Assembly: GCA_937949585.1 (NCBI GenBank)
Contig: CALEDW010000261.1
Span: forward strand, 1-6,845
Reading direction: 5' to 3'
Source: an uncultured Acidimicrobiia bacterium
GTDB taxonomy: Bacteria; Actinomycetota; Acidimicrobiia; IMCC26256; CALEDW01
Length of the DNA: 6,845 bases
Shown: positions 4,291 to 6,845 of the stretch, in pieces
How the letters are laid out: each line of letters begins with the position of its first letter
Numbering within the stretch: position 1 is the first letter of the stretch
Notes under the pieces: model-generated
Databases searched by the model: none
The model's input: only the letters and a program-made list of their open reading frames with translations
What the model was told of the DNA's origin: nothing
Made by a program: the position numbers and the translations under genes

Positions 4291-6845
4291 GTGCTGCGCG
4301 TGACCCTCAAAGGGCTCGCCGCGCACCGGTTGCGCTTCGTGCTCTCCGGGTTGGCGGTCGTGCTCGGCGTCGCCTTCCTGGCCGGCACGCTCATCCTCTC
4401 CGACACGATCCGGCGCACCTTCGACCAGCTCTTCCGGAGCGCCAACGAAGGCGTCGACGTGTGGGTCCGGTCGCAGGAGAAGCTCGAGACCCCCTTCGGC
4501 ACCCAGGCCGCCCGGATCCCCGCGTCGCTGGTGTCGCGCATCGAGGAGGTCCCCGGGGTGGCGACCTACCGGGGGCGGCCGGTGGTGCAACCGGCGGTGC
4601 AGCTGTTCGCCCAGCTCGTCGGGCGCGACGGCGAACCGGTCGGCGGCGGGGCCGGCCCCCCGAGCCTCGGCCTGAACTGGGACCCGTTCCCGATGCTCAA
4701 CCCGTGGCAGATCGTCGAGGGCCGCCCGCCGGAACGGGCCGACGAGATCGTCGTCAACCGCCTGGCCGCCGACCGGGGGGACCTCCGGGTCGGCGACCGG
4801 GTCACCGTGCTCACCCAGCAGCCGCCCCGGCGGTACCGGGTGTCGGGGATCGCCACCTTCGGGACCGCGGCGTCGCCCGCCGGGGCCACGATCGTGCTGT
4901 TCACCGAACAGGAGGCCCGCCGACTCACCGGCACCCCGGACCAGGTCGACGGGATCGCCGTGCACGCCGCCGAGGGCGTCTCGGAGCGTCGGCTCGCCCG
5001 GGACGTCCGCCGGGCGCTGACCGGTGAGGGCGTCGAGGTGATCACCGGCAGCGAGCTCACCGCCGAGAACCGCAGCGACTTCGAGCGGGCGCTGTCGTTC
5101 TTCAACACCGCCCTGCTGGTCTTCGCCCTCGTCGCCCTGTTCGTGTGCTGCTTCCTCATCGTCAACACGTTCTCGATCGTGGTGGGTCAGCGCACCCGCG
5201 AGCTGGCCCTGCTGCGGGCGATGGGGGCCACCGGGGGTCAGGTGGCCCGGTCGGTGCTCGGTGAGGCGCTCGTCGTGGGGGCGGCGGCATCCGGGCTCGG
5301 CCTGGCCGCCGGGCTCGCCCTGTCGAACGGCCTGAAGGCGCTGCTCGTCGGCTTCGGGATCGACATCCCGGCCGGGGGCACGGTGCTGGCCGCCCGCACC
5401 GTCGTCGTGGCGCTGCTCGTGGGTACCGGGGTGACCGTGGTCTCGGCGCTGGCGCCGGCCCGCCGGGCCGGTCGGGTGCCACCGATCGCCGCCCTGCGCG
5501 ACGTGGCGGTCGAACGGGTGGGAGCCGCCCGCGGGCGGGTGGCGGCCGGCGCGACGCTCGGTCTCGCCGGCGTCGCCGCGCTGCTCGTCGGTCTGTTCGG
5601 CGGCATGAACAACGGGCTCGGGCTCGTCGGCGCCGGGGCGGCGGCGATCTTCGTGGGCGTGTTCCTGCTCGGGCCGGTGATCGCCCGTCCCGCCGCCCGT
5701 CTGCTCGGCTGGCCGGTGGCACGGCTGCGGGGCGTCGCCGGGCGCATGGCGAGGGAGAACGCGGCCCGCAACCCCCGCCGCACCACCGCGACCGCCGCCG
5801 CGCTCATGATCGGCGTGGCGCTGGTGGGCTTCATCACCATCTTCGCGGCGTCCACGAAGCGGTCGATCACCGCGGTGATCGACCGGTCGTTCCGGGCCGA
5901 CGTGGTCGTGTCCCCCAAGGGTGGCGGGTTCGGGGGCGGGTTCAGCCCCGCGCTGGCCGAGCGGGTCCGGCGTCTCCCCGAGGTCGCGGCCGCCACCGGG
6001 TTGCGCTTCAACGTGCTGGCCGTGGACGACGCGACGAAGTTCGTCGTGGCCGGCGTCCCGGCCGAGATGGAACGCATCTTCGTCATGGACGTGCGCGCCG
6101 GGAACTTCGCCGGCCTCGGCCCGGGTGAGATGGCGGTGTCGGCCAAGGTGGCCCGGGCCGAGGGCTGGAGGGTCGGCGACGAGCTCCGGGTGCGGTTCCC
6201 GGCCACCGGGCCGCGTCGGGTGCGGATCGGGGCGATCACCGGCATGGGCTTGCAGGAGGGTCTCGCCGACTACACGATCTCGCTCGTCGCCTACGACCGG
6301 TACTACACCGAGCGGCTCGACTCGCAGGTGTACGCCCGGTTCCGCCCCGACGCCGATCCGAGGGCCGCCACCCGGGCCGTCACCCGGGTGGCCCGTGCCT
6401 ACCCCAACGCCGAGGTGCAGGATCAGACCGAGTTCAAGGAGTCACAGCAGGCCCAGGTCGACCAGCTCGTCAACCTCATCTACGCGCTGCTGGGCCTGGC
6501 GGTGGTGATCGCCGGGATCGGGATCGCCAACACGCTGGCGCTGTCGATCGTGGAGCGCATCCGGGAGATCGGCCTCCTGCGGGCGGTGGGCATGACCCGC
6601 GGCCAGGTGAAGTCGGCGGTGCGCTGGGAGGCGGTGATCATCGCGCTGTTCGGCACCGCCGCCGGGTTGGTGATCGGGCTGTTCTTCGGCTGGTCGGTGG
6701 TGCGGGCGCTGCGCGGGCAGGGGATCACCGAGTTCGTGCCGCCCGGCGGCCAGCTGCTGGTGATCGTGCTGCTGGCCACCGCGCTCGCCGTGGCCTTCGC
6801 CGCGTTCCCGGCCCGGCGGGCCGCCCGGCTCGACGTCCTGCAGGC
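4291..6845 (+). CDS. FtsX/MacB-type ABC permease, 3' end cut by window edge
   Basis: An open frame of 851 codons from GTG 4291 with no stop before the window ends. It shows the duplicated FtsX architecture. Membrane segment 1 (about 16-38) is followed by an extracytoplasmic MacB-type domain (about 39-268). A first FtsX core of three segments (about 271-298, 324-349, 367-392) carries the cytoplasmic motif RTRELALLRAMGAT (301-314). Two linking segments follow (about 415-470). The second half repeats this: NPRRTTATAAALMIG leads into a segment at about 500-521, then a second extracytoplasmic domain (about 522-725) with a Gly-rich loop (544-551), and a final FtsX core (about 728-750, 777-800, 821-842) with ERIREIGLLRAVGMTRGQV. 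That gives about ten spans. The last visible residues, ARRAARLDVLQA, are the usual end of this family, so only a few codons are probably missing. With both halves fused, it would work as a single chain with an ATPase dimer. Its substrate is unknown; lipoprotein or peptide handling is inferred from family and from lgt next door. Confidence 0.93.
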   Translation, partial: MLRVTLKGLAAHRLRFVLSGLAVVLGVAFLAGTLILSDTIRRTFDQLFRSANEGVDVWVRSQEKLETPFGTQAARIPASLVSRIEEVPGVATYRGRPVVQPAVQLFAQLVGRDGEPVGGGAGPPSLGLNWDPFPMLNPWQIVEGRPPERADEIVVNRLAADRGDLRVGDRVTVLTQQPPRRYRVSGIATFGTAASPAGATIVLFTEQEARRLTGTPDQVDGIAVHAAEGVSERRLARDVRRALTGEGVEVITGSELTAENRSDFERALSFFNTALLVFALVALFVCCFLIVNTFSIVVGQRTRELALLRAMGATGGQVARSVLGEALVVGAAASGLGLAAGLALSNGLKALLVGFGIDIPAGGTVLAARTVVVALLVGTGVTVVSALAPARRAGRVPPIAALRDVAVERVGAARGRVAAGATLGLAGVAALLVGLFGGMNNGLGLVGAGAAAIFVGVFLLGPVIARPAARLLGWPVARLRGVAGRMARENAARNPRRTTATAAALMIGVALVGFITIFAASTKRSITAVIDRSFRADVVVSPKGGGFGGGFSPALAERVRRLPEVAAATGLRFNVLAVDDATKFVVAGVPAEMERIFVMDVRAGNFAGLGPGEMAVSAKVARAEGWRVGDELRVRFPATGPRRVRIGAITGMGLQEGLADYTISLVAYDRYYTERLDSQVYARFRPDADPRAATRAVTRVARAYPNAEVQDQTEFKESQQAQVDQLVNLIYALLGLAVVIAGIGIANTLALSIVERIREIGLLRAVGMTRGQVKSAVRWEAVIIALFGTAAGLVIGLFFGWSVVRALRGQGITEFVPPGGQLLVIVLLATALAVAFAAFPARRAARLDVLQ

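Noticed and set aside
2630..4541. Long minus-strand open frames across lgt, the ATPase gene and the start of the permease gene
   Set aside because: They are antisense shadows of well-supported + strand genes, with biased Arg/Ser/Pro composition and no family motif.

Overview
The window is very GC-rich (roughly 70% or more by eye, with G or C at most third codon positions) and carries one co-directional block of six reading frames, all on the + strand. The resuscitation-promoting-factor-type domain in the first gene, the GTG starts, the -10-like TANNNT hexamers lying 8-9 bases before two start codons, and an actinobacterial variant of Lgt together point to an actinobacterium. My best guess is a member of the Acidimicrobiia, but that is an inference from the style of the sequence and not a proven placement.

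Layout from left to right. (1) 58-600: a small secreted protein with a C-terminal transglycosylase (Rpf-like) domain. (2) 657-2276: an ABC1/UbiB-family atypical kinase. (3) 2295-2624: an internally deleted remnant of a formamidopyrimidine-DNA glycosylase (Fpg/Nei) family gene, keeping the N-terminal and C-terminal ends in one open frame but lacking the middle. (4) 2645-3511 (or from 2621): lgt, prolipoprotein diacylglyceryl transferase. (5) 3537-4289: a LolD/MacB-type ABC ATPase. (6) 4291 to the window end: its FtsX/MacB-type permease with about ten membrane segments, cut by the window edge within a few residues of its likely C-terminus.

Functionally the block is envelope-themed. It covers a peptidoglycan-cleaving secreted enzyme, a kinase-like protein family linked to isoprenoid quinone and lipid metabolism, the first enzyme of lipoprotein maturation, and an ABC transporter of the class that includes lipoprotein extractors (LolCDE) and mechanotransmitting exporters (MacB). 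The ATPase and permease are separated by a single base and are surely co-translated. The lgt-transporter pair is close enough (25 bp) to be one transcription unit. Whether the transporter acts on lipoproteins is an open inference.

I see no mobile element, CRISPR array, tRNA or rRNA, and no convincing minus-strand gene. No gap between genes exceeds 60 bases. Most of the window looks like ordinary core-type genes. The one clearly unusual object is the glycosylase remnant, with its overlapping junction to lgt.
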